Shown here one piece after another: positions 18,301-25,466 of a DNA stretch of 44,505 bases; the stretch's first letter is position 1, and each line of letters opens with the position of its first letter. A model generated the notes under the pieces. That model made no database searches. It was not told the DNA's origin and saw nothing but the letters and a program-made list of their open reading frames with translations. Source of the stretch: a virus; IMG/VR virus record IMGVR_UViG_3300046698_000138, positions 1-44,505 of that record. One strand, 5' to 3'. A program made the translations under genes and the position numbers.

Positions 18301-19126
18301 GGATGCAACTTTAAAAAACATCCAGGATGTTTTCAATGCGCTTCCGGATAATGTGCTTGGCCGTTTTGAAGGAATAAAATTTGATTCTTCTCCTGGAACA
18401 GTAGGGGCTTTAGGGTTAAGAGTTGGCGGAGGTTGGGGGTTAGAATTAAACAGAGCTTATTACGACCATCCCTTATACCAAGAAGGAAAGATTATCAACC
18501 ACGAGCTAGGCGGTCATTTAACTTATGCAATGGCTCCCCAAGCGGTTAAATCGGCTATTAACGATAGTGCCTTACAATTAGCTGATGCTGACCCGAAGTC
18601 GATTGAAGAAATTTGGGGACAAAATCTGCCTGATGGGGTTCCTGGAGCGATTAAGAATATGAAAAACTATTACACTTCGGAAACTCAACGGGTCTATGAT
18701 ATGATGAGAAGGAGCGGAGTAGATGGAACGAACGTTTTAGAGGAGACAAAATTAACTGATTCTGTTGGGACAGCACTTCCTCCGGAAGCTGTCAGTGATT
18801 TAATGAACGGCGCAAAACAGGTTGTTTACGATTGGATGAAGAAAAATCAACCAGATATATTAAAGGAGAATTCCCAATTACAAACTTACTTTAAGAATGG
18901 CAACCATATGATGGCTGACGAGTTTAGGGCGAGATTGATGGAATCGGCTAATACTAATCTTTTAGATAGTTTGCCCGCAGATACTCAAGCAATCATTAAA
19001 GCTTCCCCGATGGCACAGGATTTGGAAAATATTAAAAGTAATTTTCAGGGAATATTAAAAAGAGTAGGCACAAGTAAGAATTTATCGGCAGCAAAACTTT
19101 TTGCCAAAGCTCCGCCAACCCAATAA
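15323..19126 (+). CDS. large ejection protein (1267 aa)
   Basis: This is the largest gene in the window. The N-terminus is Pro/Ala-rich and disordered, followed by YQQFGDTIKQKYPAYQD, a small helical motif common in large virion proteins. The middle is helical and amphipathic, with a hydrophobic patch near 590-640 that could insert in membrane. Around residue 1060 the segment INHELGGHLTYAM resembles a zinc-peptidase HExxH site but has one residue too many (HELGGH). It is probably carried in the virion and ejected with DNA, like T7 gp16. Protease activity is uncertain. Confidence 0.55.
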   Translation: MPQPIFGNSFAPSVLGRQAAATPPTPTVTPASPPPATPAGVPAQQTQPKMTYQQFGDTIKQKYPAYQDQNSAVLAQHILAKYPQYQSQVIGNHDISQGVVSAVLGQTGLAKLDQPAYSMGADNKSGLIGTVAKEGANIGKSLGKFAVGVGQFLDPITTAQKIGQIPGAIAGYAKDLSGAQQSAQQASQTLAKAQASDIAHGKAPIKPLAQSPSTSSLTPDFAKAAWQTIAPPDVQKLAQGKVTDALQSTAEDPYQLAPAFLMLKGVLDTPTGTDVVDEKSGDVKPGTIGDTKIGSAIDKTISKTAAPIIKAGEYVSGKIGDFAKTVAKFGTSQATGLSPKTITTILDNPEKFFGKDYSSDFTREALADKVKTAIDSRISDLSETGKEYQAIRKSDETVSVPMAKSGIPAPVQAMLDKFGITLGEDKEGNPAIETTAESVPMSKSDISALQDFLDKFGDKDELSANAFLNARKALSNMSSYDAAKTDAADAMARQLRTEYDKLGKTQLTGLQALDEAYAPETKLLQQIKKDYLNPDGSFKDTAISKLANLTNAGRESVLARLEQIVPGISKEITVLKAVEDIAAAGGQKVGTYSRAALSGGGAVAAVATGNIPLLAGAITEAILSNPTVATQILAGWGKMMGVDVSGTLNKVFNTDIPGTPKVPTAEDSIGGPPPPKGEGETPSTTTLKGLAKDAKDNGGITVDYNGNKVTTGYAFSTLDKANETALTMDENFDSIFVDKFNEFKAKYGADSTNNFGGWVQDGKFIVDNSYVSQDLTQSLYDAILKKQDAVGDLAKYASGQDGTIYITKENIASLQPLGRGSFESSQSPFRDWQEAVDYYTGKDFKNAQDIQTPSQGGQTSVSPVQSTQPQGAPAEPGVAGSQAQNPPVGDVSGGRLLPSVENQAGPENIIRGGPQSDSIRLVQKQQYTTSNSGLGSEEFPVPERGFPDYHADDLNSQLEKVYNQSHLDAKISKSSVGSYLDNITPILKNSGIPDATLKNIQDVFNALPDNVLGRFEGIKFDSSPGTVGALGLRVGGGWGLELNRAYYDHPLYQEGKIINHELGGHLTYAMAPQAVKSAINDSALQLADADPKSIEEIWGQNLPDGVPGAIKNMKNYYTSETQRVYDMMRRSGVDGTNVLEETKLTDSVGTALPPEAVSDLMNGAKQVVYDWMKKNQPDILKENSQLQTYFKNGNHMMADEFRARLMESANTNLLDSLPADTQAIIKASPMAQDLENIKSNFQGILKRVGTSKNLSAAKLFAKAPPTQ

Positions 19127-19127
19127 T

Positions 19128-20474
19128 ATGGACAAACCTACATTTATAATTTGGTCAAAGTTCGGTGAACTCCTTGATGTCGCCATCCAGCTTAAGCAAG
19201 AGAAATGTGAGGTCTTTTTCTATGTCTCTGAAAAAGATTACGCCGAAATAGGTGAAGGCATTGTCCCTAAACTTAAAGACTGGGAATGGTTGGACTGCCT
19301 TGGCAAAGGGTATATCTGGTGTATTGATGGCTGCGACGATGGGCACTTCCAAGACTGGTTACGTGCTAAGGGTGAGTTTGTGTTCGGCGGTAGCAAACAG
19401 GGAGACCGCTTGGAGAACGAGAGACAATTAGGTCAGGACTGGTTTAAAAAAGCCGGCTTCTACCAGCCGTTTAGCAAGAATTTTAAAGATATAGATTCCG
19501 CTCTTAAACAAGTTACTGACCATCCGGAGATTAAATATATCCTTAAGCAAAATGGCGGAGCTCCAAAATCCATTAATCATATGGGTAAGTTTGAGGGTAG
19601 CGAGGATATGATTTACCATCTTACGGAACTTAAAAAGAAATGGAACGAAGCTGAATTTGGACCGGTGGATTTTGACTTGATGGAAGTCGTTACTGGCTTG
19701 GAAGTCGCCGCTTCCGTGTTTTTTAATGGCAAAGATTATATGAAAAACGAAAAGGGGAAAGTAGTTGGCTACTTGAATTTTGAAGAAAAGAAAGAATCGG
19801 AAAAAGGGATGGGGGTTACGTGCGGGGAAATGGGGACTACTTTTATCGGAACTGATGAGGATAACAAATTATTTAAAGATATTTTAATTCACGACAAACT
19901 TTTAACCGTGCTGCGGGCTTCCAAATTCCGTGGAGTTTTTGATATTAACGCTATTCAACTCAAAGATGGCAGGATTGTGGCTTTAGAGCCTACGATGAGG
20001 TTTGGCATCCCTGGGACTTCTTACGAGTTCATTGAGGGCTTAGATATGCCAACTTCCGACCTACTTGCTATGGTGGCAAAGGGAGAAGATAAGCCTATCA
20101 AAATTCACGCCGGCGCAGGGATGGTCTTGGTCGTAGTAGCCAAACCATTTCCGACCGATGCCCACTTAGATAGTGCCGCTACCTCTATTGGAGAAAAATT
20201 GTGGATTCTTAAAGATGGCAAACCGATTAAAGATTTTGATGATGAGATGTTAAAGCACATCCATTTGGAGAATTTTAAAAAAGAAGATGGCGAATTTAAA
20301 GTTGCTACCGCTAACGGCTATATGCTGACTACAACTGGCCGTGACGGGAAAACAATTAAAGAAGTCAGGGAAAAACTTATTGAGTATACCAAAGCCAGCA
20401 TCTATTTGCCTGATATGAAAATAAGACACGATATTGGCCAGCGTGTGGAAGACTATTACTCTAAGAAAAACTAA
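19128..20474 (+). CDS. ATP-grasp ligase, PurD-like
   Basis: This 448-aa protein follows the layout of phosphoribosylamine-glycine ligase. It has an N-terminal Rossmann-like part, then ATP-grasp with YILKQNGG (137-144), FDINAIQLKDGRIVALEPTM (271-290, with E287 as a likely metal ligand) and RFGIPG. The C-terminal domain resembles PurD and ends near RHDIGQR (433-439). The start at 19128 lies two bases after the previous stop; an in-frame codon at 19101 would overlap the previous gene. Such an enzyme joins a carboxylate to an amine using ATP. Whether it makes GAR or a different amide is open, as no other purine gene is present. Confidence 0.75.
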   Translation: MDKPTFIIWSKFGELLDVAIQLKQEKCEVFFYVSEKDYAEIGEGIVPKLKDWEWLDCLGKGYIWCIDGCDDGHFQDWLRAKGEFVFGGSKQGDRLENERQLGQDWFKKAGFYQPFSKNFKDIDSALKQVTDHPEIKYILKQNGGAPKSINHMGKFEGSEDMIYHLTELKKKWNEAEFGPVDFDLMEVVTGLEVAASVFFNGKDYMKNEKGKVVGYLNFEEKKESEKGMGVTCGEMGTTFIGTDEDNKLFKDILIHDKLLTVLRASKFRGVFDINAIQLKDGRIVALEPTMRFGIPGTSYEFIEGLDMPTSDLLAMVAKGEDKPIKIHAGAGMVLVVVAKPFPTDAHLDSAATSIGEKLWILKDGKPIKDFDDEMLKHIHLENFKKEDGEFKVATANGYMLTTTGRDGKTIKEVREKLIEYTKASIYLPDMKIRHDIGQRVEDYYSKKN

Positions 20475-20477
20475 CTT

Positions 20478-20858
20478 ATGCCAAACATAAAGGAACAACT
20501 TTTAACACTAACTCAAGTTATAGAAAAACTTGTTAATAAACAAGTTGCTCCCGTAGCTCCCGTAGCACCGGTTGCTCCTGTTTTGCCCATCGTTCAACCC
20601 TATAATGGCGACCACGACCTCATTACCAAGATTGATACTAAGGTTGACCAGATGCAAAGCGATATAAATGTTTTAAAAAATCAGGGTTCACAATTTATTA
20701 CCTTACCCCAACATCAGGAATTGGCAACCGAAATTAACGACCACGAGGGTAGACTTCGTGTGATAGAAAAATCCATTACTCAAATTTTAACTTGGGGAAC
20801 AATAGGAATGATTGCCATCGGCATAGTAGAAGGTTTAATTTTAAAATTTGTAAAATAA
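20478..20858 (+). CDS. XhlA-like holin candidate
   Basis: The 126-aa protein has a Pro/Val/Ala linker ([11 protein letters not shown], about 24-36), a heptad-patterned helix (about 50-100) and one C-terminal membrane segment (about 104-124) ending in KFVK. A coiled coil followed by a single terminal membrane helix is the plan of XhlA-type phage lysis proteins. The peptidase and CHAP genes follow at once, which supports a lysis role. Confidence 0.55.
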   Translation: MPNIKEQLLTLTQVIEKLVNKQVAPVAPVAPVAPVLPIVQPYNGDHDLITKIDTKVDQMQSDINVLKNQGSQFITLPQHQELATEINDHEGRLRVIEKSITQILTWGTIGMIAIGIVEGLILKFVK

Positions 20859-20862
20859 TTTT

Positions 20863-21738
20863 ATGACTGACATATCACTTTTAGGAAAAGGAGCAATCCC
20901 CGACATCCCCGATGATAGAGATTTTGTCATTGGTGCAGTTACTCCAGTAGACTGGACAATACCTTTTATACTTTCCGAACCGCCCAATGAAGACCAAAAT
21001 GGGTCGTCTTCGTGTGTTGGGCAAGCTTGGTCTTATTATCATTGGCAGCTTAAACAAAAAGATTTTTGCCGCAGGGATATTTATGCTTGGATTTTTTCTC
21101 CTGGTGGCGGAGCGCAGATAAGAGATGGTGGCCTTCGTATAGTAAATTACGGACAGGAAACTAGAGACAACGCCCAAGACCCAAATCCTGAAACAGAGTT
21201 AGGAATGGAGAGTCGTATAGGTCTTGACCCTAATAAAGAGAAAATCAACCAAGAATTAAATTCTTTTGTTCTCTTAAAGGATATTGATACTATTGCCAAT
21301 GCTATTAAACAATATAGCGGCGTAGTATTTGGAGTTATAGGAAGCAATGAAGGCTGGCAAAATATTGCTATGCCCAGACCGCCATTAAGCGGTGAAGTTC
21401 AATGGGGGCATTGTCTATACTTGTTTGGTTATCATACGCATAGTAACGGTAAAAAATGTGTAATTGCCAAATCAAGCTGGGGAACCGCCGGAAACACAAC
21501 CACCCATCATATTACTGAAGATTATTTTATAAATAATGGAACTTACGTCTTCAATCCGTGGACGTTAATTCCTAAAGGAACAATTATGGCTAATCAAGCT
21601 AAGGTAGTAGTTTCAAAAAATAGCCCTACTGTTTACGTTTGTTACCCTGTTGGGGATATGACGTATTTAACAGAGAAGGCAAATTTGGAAGGGTTTGTAA
21701 TACCCAATCCAATTCCTAACACAGATAGTTTAAGTTAA
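20863..21738 (+). CDS. papain-like (C1) cysteine peptidase
   Basis: This 291-aa protein shows the C1A plan: oxyanion Gln in EDQNGSSSCVGQAW (Q45, catalytic C51), a hydrophobic DIYAWIFSPGGG helix, His in VQWGHCLYLFGY (H183) and the strand IAKSSWGTAG (201-210). In papain-type enzymes the last motif is NSWG; here Asn is replaced by Ser205. The N-terminus (IPDIPDDRDF) resembles the start of C1 enzymes found in phages and bacteria. No signal peptide is seen. It sits in the lysis cassette and may cut cell-wall peptides or act during maturation. Confidence 0.75.
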   Translation: MTDISLLGKGAIPDIPDDRDFVIGAVTPVDWTIPFILSEPPNEDQNGSSSCVGQAWSYYHWQLKQKDFCRRDIYAWIFSPGGGAQIRDGGLRIVNYGQETRDNAQDPNPETELGMESRIGLDPNKEKINQELNSFVLLKDIDTIANAIKQYSGVVFGVIGSNEGWQNIAMPRPPLSGEVQWGHCLYLFGYHTHSNGKKCVIAKSSWGTAGNTTTHHITEDYFINNGTYVFNPWTLIPKGTIMANQAKVVVSKNSPTVYVCYPVGDMTYLTEKANLEGFVIPNPIPNTDSLS

Positions 21739-21784
21739 ATTTAACCAGTAACCGAAAATGCGAAATAGGAGTCGCAAATCGGTC

Positions 21785-21852
21785 AGAGGCTAGATGCAAC
21801 TAAAATCATAAAAGGCTTTTTACTTCTGGGCTTTGGTGCGCTCTGCGCAGTA
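21785..21852 (+). other. out-of-frame signal peptide of the CHAP gene
   Basis: A site AGAGG (21785-21789) precedes ATG at 21794. Read from that ATG the peptide stops after five codons. Reading with one extra A in the run at 21802-21805 instead gives MQLKIIKGFLLLGFGALCAV, a clear signal peptide that runs in frame into the CHAP domain. Either one base is missing in this sequence or translation slips at the A-run. Confidence 0.6.
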
Positions 21853-22284
21853 TTGCCAAAGGGAGTAGAAAGTCAAACAATATATGACCCAAGTATTCAA
21901 CCGCCACCAATATCCTTTTTACAAAGCCCCAACCCAAGCGATGTCAGCAAACTTTACTTGGAGTGGCAGCTTGCCCAAAAAGCTAACAAGCTCGTTGGAA
22001 GATACGGCGGTCCTTGTGTCACGTTTGCGAGGAACTTCACTCAAGCAACTCCCCAGCTTGTATCAGGAGTGGCTAGAGATATTCCAACAAACGCCAATAC
22101 GCCAATAGTAGGGGCAATCGTCAAGACCAACGAAAGTCGATTTGGACACTTGGCGGTTGTGATAGCAAAGGATGATGATAATCTAACAATAGTAGAATCC
22201 AACTATCGTTGGAATGGGATTATCGACATAAGGGAAATATCGGCCACAGACCCTAGAATTGAAGGCTATATTACAATTAACTAA
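21853..22284 (+). CDS. CHAP-domain peptidoglycan hydrolase (endolysin)
   Basis: The domain has the CHAP Cys-His pair: C55 in YGGPCVTFAR, H99 in FGHLAVVIA, and E115/N117 in VESNY. CHAP enzymes split peptide bridges in peptidoglycan. The only in-frame start without correction is the rare TTG at 21853. The likely true start is ATG 21794, which would add a signal peptide if one base were restored (see 21785-21852). The enzyme would then be exported by the host secretion system. It follows the papain-like peptidase. Confidence 0.75.
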   Translation: MPKGVESQTIYDPSIQPPPISFLQSPNPSDVSKLYLEWQLAQKANKLVGRYGGPCVTFARNFTQATPQLVSGVARDIPTNANTPIVGAIVKTNESRFGHLAVVIAKDDDNLTIVESNYRWNGIIDIREISATDPRIEGYITIN

Positions 22285-22290
22285 ATCACA

Positions 22291-22485
22291 ATGAACCAAG
22301 TAAGTTCAGCAGATGTCACTTTATTTTCGTTAGCTTTAGCCGCTTTTGGGGGAGCGTCTACTGCTTTAACCGACCACGACTGGTATGTATCAGGTGGTCT
22401 CACCGTTTTGGGAGTTATATTAGTTTATATCTATCACAAATTTGGTAGTGCAGTTGGAGCGACAAATAAGCCTCCAGTAGTTTAA
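22291..22485 (+). CDS. small membrane protein, holin-like
   Basis: This 64-aa protein has two hydrophobic helices (about 9-25 and 33-48) with a DHDW turn between them and a short tail. It lies six bases after the CHAP hydrolase, so a second holin or anti-holin is plausible. The family cannot be named from sequence. Confidence 0.55.
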   Translation: MNQVSSADVTLFSLALAAFGGASTALTDHDWYVSGGLTVLGVILVYIYHKFGSAVGATNKPPVV

Positions 22486-22512
22486 AATCTTCTACCCCTG
22501 GGCAGATGAGGG

Positions 22513-22576
22513 AAGCGATACCGGCGCAAAACAAATACGGTTAATCGCTTTCCTGATTTGTTCCAAGGAGGACAGA
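22513..22576 (+). promoter_or_regulatory. interleaved stems before zinc-ribbon gene
   Basis: AAGCGAT (22513-22519) can pair with ATCGCTT (22544-22550), and AACAAAT (22530-22536) with ATTTGTT (22556-22562). The two stems interleave, so they either exclude each other or form a pseudoknot. A strong AAGGAGG site (22565-22571) follows before ATG 22577. A translation switch is possible but unproven. Confidence 0.35.
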
Positions 22577-22789
22577 ATGGACTTTAGTAAGGTTTGTGGT
22601 TACACTTTCCGCTTCTGCAAAGTTTGCGGAAAAGAAACGCACCACTTTCGTCTGTCAGGTGAAGGTTGTGTTGCTTGGTTGTGTCGGAATTACGAAACGC
22701 ATTTAAAGGAGGTTATCCGTGTTAGCGATGACTTGGTGGGGCAACCCGATTTATTGCCCAAAGTGCAACGTCCTAACGGCTCTGTGTGA
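22577..22789 (+). CDS. small zinc-ribbon protein
   Basis: The 70-aa product carries FCKVCGKETHHF near residues 13-24 and a further Cys pair area (GCVAWLC), suggesting one zinc site. It has the strongest Shine-Dalgarno of the region. Its end overlaps the next zinc-ribbon gene in another frame by 71 bases, which points to coupled translation. Function unknown. Confidence 0.6.
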   Translation: MDFSKVCGYTFRFCKVCGKETHHFRLSGEGCVAWLCRNYETHLKEVIRVSDDLVGQPDLLPKVQRPNGSV

Positions 22790-23021
22790 GTTTAATTTCA
22801 GCGCAGATGGCGAATTGCGCCTCGTCTATCTCTGCCCGTCTTGTAAGGAACCTATCTTCTGGCGAGTCTTTGCTTCGCAACTAATAAACATTGCCCGAAG
22901 CAACGACTTGGAGAAGCACTGCCGAAACTGCGGAAAAGGGATTATTACTCCGCCCCTCGCTCTACCACCCCCGAAGCCGAAAGACGACTTTGAGGACTTT
23001 ATGAAAGGACTGGGAGCTTAA
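22719..23021 (+). CDS. zinc-ribbon protein, GTG start
   Basis: I accept the GTG at 22719 because AAAGGAGG ends six bases upstream, inside the preceding gene. The 100-aa protein has CPKC (about 13-16) paired with CPSC (about 39-42), a classic zinc ribbon, and a third CRNC near residue 68. The tail is Pro-rich then acidic. It overlaps the next ORF by TAATG. Role unknown. Confidence 0.65.
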   Translation: MLAMTWWGNPIYCPKCNVLTALCEFNFSADGELRLVYLCPSCKEPIFWRVFASQLINIARSNDLEKHCRNCGKGIITPPLALPPPKPKDDFEDFMKGLGA

Positions 23022-23170
23022 TGCCACATCAGATTTACTTGTGGTATGGCTACCCTGTAAGGCTTGAGAAGTTCATCGGCCACATCGCTGGGCGGGACTA
23101 TTGGTGGGTTACAACCCTCTACACTCCTACGCCCGAAACGATGATAATTGTGGTTAAACCGGAGCGGTAG
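23021..23170 (+). CDS. 49-aa protein ending the plus-strand operon
   Basis: Starts in a TAATG overlap with the zinc-ribbon gene and ends just ahead of the terminator at 23201-23228. The peptide is aromatic and hydrophobic with a Trp-Trp pair (YWWVTTLYTP) and reads as a small beta protein. No family recognised. The tight coupling is the main support. Confidence 0.55.
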   Translation: MPHQIYLWYGYPVRLEKFIGHIAGRDYWWVTTLYTPTPETMIIVVKPER

Positions 23171-23200
23171 CCGTCTACTACCGCATTTTCTAACGGAAAT

Positions 23201-23228
23201 AAAAAGACCCCAATGAAGGGGTCTCTTT
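23201..23228. terminator. bidirectional intrinsic terminator
   Basis: AGACCCC (23205-23211) pairs with GGGGTCT (23218-23224) around a 6-base loop, with A5 before and CTTT after. It lies between the ends of the plus-strand late operon and the minus-strand early operon and can serve both. Confidence 0.8.
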
Positions 23229-23257
23229 AGTCTACGAAGTTAAATAATTATAGACTT

Positions 23258-23554
23258 TTAGTATTTTATCTTTAAATTATTCAGCGAGCAGCAAAGTCTT
23301 TCACACTCTTTTGGCTTATAGCCACTTTGCTTGTAATAATTTAGAAGTTGCTGATAGTAATTTACCAGATGTTCGGGGACTGCTTTGCAGTAATGCGGCG
23401 GCTTATAGGGTGGAGTACATCGATAATACTCTTGTGCAAATCCTTGGGACATTGGCGGATAAAAAGACATTGCTTGCCGGTCTATCATTTCGTTAAGTAG
23501 CCTTTGTTGATGGAGATAAGATGTCCCATAAAACCTATCGTAAATACCTGCCAT
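23258..23554 (-). CDS. Tyr/Pro-rich small protein
   Basis: This 98-aa protein is rich in Tyr, Pro, Gln and Cys (five Cys, including ERLCCS). It has a helical N-terminus and a middle of repeated Tyr/Pro. It is the last gene of the minus-strand operon, two bases after the coiled-coil gene. No family recognised. Confidence 0.55.
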   Translation of the reverse strand: MAGIYDRFYGTSYLHQQRLLNEMIDRQAMSFYPPMSQGFAQEYYRCTPPYKPPHYCKAVPEHLVNYYQQLLNYYKQSGYKPKECERLCCSLNNLKIKY

Positions 23555-23556
23555 AA

Positions 23557-24132
23557 TTACTCCTTTTCTTTGCCGCTATATTTATGCTCGTTCTCCACGT
23601 GAATTGTAAGCCCCTTTACGTCTATTTGGGTTAATTTACCCATAGTGACCTTCAAAAGCTGGTCTAGGCGGGCGATTTCTTCGTCCTTTGAAGCTATAAC
23701 CGTGTCCTTAGCGTCCACTTTAGCCTCTGCTCTGGCAACCCTGTCATAAAGTTCTATGTTACCTTGGGCATTTTTAACGTGCTCATCCATTAACTGAACT
23801 GCAAGTTGGGCTTCAAAGTCACTCTTAGCTTGGTCTAGTGTTTTTTGTAATTGGAGCTTGTCGCTGGCAACCTGCTCTTTGGTGATTTCAAAGCGAGCTT
23901 GCTCCAATTTAAAACTTGTCTTTTCCAATTCAGCACCTTGCGCTATTAAATTATTATTAAGAGCGACTTCTTGCTCACGCTTATAACCCTGAATGTTTAA
24001 ATCAATCTGTTGTTTCTTTTGATTTATTTCACACTCGGTAACATTTTCTTCTCTGTCGGCTAATTCGGCACGCACTTGTGCTTTTGCGTCATTCCGAATT
24101 TCCGTTCTCTCCCCCCAGCTAAAAAATGACAT
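23557..24132 (-). CDS. coiled-coil protein
   Basis: Nearly all of the 191-aa product (about 15-165) is a charged helix with heptad-like Leu/Ala spacing and high Glu/Lys/Gln. Short ends lie outside it (MSFFSWGERTE and a Lys/Glu tail). It resembles neither a portal nor a tail tape measure by length. A structural or scaffold-like early role is only a guess. A good AGGAG-type site lies upstream. Confidence 0.6.
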   Translation of the reverse strand: MSFFSWGERTEIRNDAKAQVRAELADREENVTECEINQKKQQIDLNIQGYKREQEVALNNNLIAQGAELEKTSFKLEQARFEITKEQVASDKLQLQKTLDQAKSDFEAQLAVQLMDEHVKNAQGNIELYDRVARAEAKVDAKDTVIASKDEEIARLDQLLKVTMGKLTQIDVKGLTIHVENEHKYSGKEKE

Positions 24133-24153
24133 AATTTTTCTCCTTTATTTTAA

Positions 24154-24387
24154 TTATCTTATTGCTTTAATAAACGCTGCTGTGCCAATTTGCCCCATAT
24201 GCCTTTGCTGTATAGTAAGGTTTCGTATTGCCCAAGAGGCATTGCCAATAGAATTATACATAGCCGTCTTGTCCGCATAGTAACCTACGCCGGCGTTGTA
24301 AACTAACCACGCACAAAAAACTGAAACTAACACTATCAGTCCCCAGGCATAACCTGGTCTGACTTCTGCTGTCCAAATATTGTTCAT
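24154..24387 (-). CDS. single-span membrane protein
   Basis: The 77-aa protein has one strong membrane helix (about 13-32, WGLIVLVSVFCAWLVYNAGV) and a polar C-terminal half. It sits between the coiled-coil and a small basic gene. A role in superinfection exclusion or membrane docking of the coiled-coil neighbour can be imagined but not shown. Confidence 0.55.
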   Translation of the reverse strand: MNNIWTAEVRPGYAWGLIVLVSVFCAWLVYNAGVGYYADKTAMYNSIGNASWAIRNLTIQQRHMGQIGTAAFIKAIR

Positions 24388-24401
24388 TTTTATCCTTTCG
24401 T

Positions 24402-24665
24402 TTAATCATTAAATTTGTAAACCGCATCGACCTTTTGCGGTTTAATTGCTTTTTGTAAATCCTTTTTAGTAAGGGCACCATATAAACGTTGTCCCCCAGG
24501 AAGTTCTATGACATATTTTCCTTTAATTTTGCGCCGGCGGAATTCGTTTAATGTATCAAGCTCTTTTAATTGTAATTTTATTATTTCCATATTGTAATAT
24601 TTTTGCTTTAATTTGTTTCTTTTTCCATTTAAGTTCGTCAACCCGCCGTCGGTCGCCTTTATCAT
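24402..24665 (-). CDS. small basic protein coupled to phosphoesterase
   Basis: The 87-aa ORF starts in a TAATG overlap with the end of the phosphoesterase gene. An internal ATG at residue 26 (24590) is an alternative start that would give a 62-aa protein. The C-terminal half (GKYVIELPGGQRLYGALTKKDLQKAI) resembles a small SH3-like or AbrB-like beta fold but is not assigned. Confidence 0.55.
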   Translation of the reverse strand: MIKATDGGLTNLNGKRNKLKQKYYNMEIIKLQLKELDTLNEFRRRKIKGKYVIELPGGQRLYGALTKKDLQKAIKPQKVDAVYKFND

Positions 24666-25168
24666 TAAAGTCCTAAAAATGTTCTTAATAAAACTGGTTG
24701 ATAATTAGTTTTTTCTAGTGCAAGTAATTTATGGTAGCCATTAAGTATTTTAGTAAACTGCGGTTCAAATCTGCGGTGGTCTGTATCGTGAAAATGTCCG
24801 TGAACATTTACATCGTAGTAACCGTCCCAAGCTGTAGGGTAATGGGAAAACATAATATTCTTGCCAAACATTTCAAAGCTAAACGAAGTACAAACCATTG
24901 GCCAGCCGTGGTCTAAATACCAACTGTTACTTTTCTTGTCGTGGTTTCCCCTAACTAGAATATGTTTAACTTCTTTTAATTGCTCAAAATAGCGTTTTGT
25001 CCATTCCTCGTCTTTGCCTATACAGAAATCCCCTAAATGAATTAACATATCACCTGGCTGGACAACTTCTAGCTTTTTAAATATCTGCTCTGTAAAATCA
25101 ACAGGTCGCCCATACTGAATAAGCTGTAAATGGCCGAAGTGGGTATCACTTGTAATCCAAATCTTCAT
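24665..25168 (-). CDS. calcineurin-like metallophosphoesterase
   Basis: This 167-aa enzyme carries all the family blocks: DTHFGH (D8, H10, H13), GDF (D47), GNHD (74-77), SHY (H109) and HGHFHD (123-128). These bind two metal ions. Length is that of compact phage and bacterial phosphoesterases of the YfcE type. The substrate is not evident; a nucleotide or a phosphate end on nucleic acid is possible. It begins right after one copy of the hairpin repeat (25171-25208). Confidence 0.85.
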   Translation of the reverse strand: MKIWITSDTHFGHLQLIQYGRPVDFTEQIFKKLEVVQPGDMLIHLGDFCIGKDEEWTKRYFEQLKEVKHILVRGNHDKKSNSWYLDHGWPMVCTSFSFEMFGKNIMFSHYPTAWDGYYDVNVHGHFHDTDHRRFEPQFTKILNGYHKLLALEKTNYQPVLLRTFLGL

Positions 25169-25170
25169 AT

Positions 25171-25208
25171 CTCATTCCAGCCGTTAAGTGGCTGGTGGCT
25201 GGTTAATT
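25171..25208 (-). repeat. 38-bp repeat with hairpin, copy 1
   Basis: Matches 25546-25583 with one visible mismatch. It contains CCAGCC and GGCTGG around a 7-base loop and overlaps the stop region of the small gene upstream, ending close to the phosphoesterase start. It may be an RNA processing or translation-coupling element. Confidence 0.7.
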
Positions 25209-25394
25209 TAAATGTTCTGTCATTATTTCTGAAATATCATTTGGCCTATTTTTTAATACCCAATCTCGTAAATAATTAAGGCGTTCCAATGCTTTGTTTA
25301 TTTCCTGTAAAACAAACTCTCGCTCTTGTGCAGTAGCTTTCCTAGTTAATTCTAATTGCTGTTGCGTAAATGCCAATTCTGTTATTTTATCCAT
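25203..25394 (-). CDS. small helical protein
   Basis: I start at 25394 because GAAGGAATAT lies directly upstream, the same leader found before the neighbour at 25856; the longer frame up to 25463 lacks a site. The 63-aa protein is a charged helix (KITELAFTQQQLELTRKA and following). Repeated leader and repeated tail hairpin suggest that this gene and the next arose as a duplicated cassette. No function recognised. Confidence 0.55.
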   Translation of the reverse strand: MDKITELAFTQQQLELTRKATAQEREFVLQEINKALERLNYLRDWVLKNRPNDISEIMTEHLN

Positions 25395-25466
25395 ATATTC
25401 CTTCACCCCGTTTAAAGAGAGGGGGGCTCTGGGGTTAATAAATGAAGTGGTGGGGGCTGGCAAACA

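Noticed and set aside
23158-23172. Third copy of the GAGCGGTAG loop
   Set aside because: It falls at the end of a coding frame (PER stop) and the flanking bases make only a 3-bp stem.
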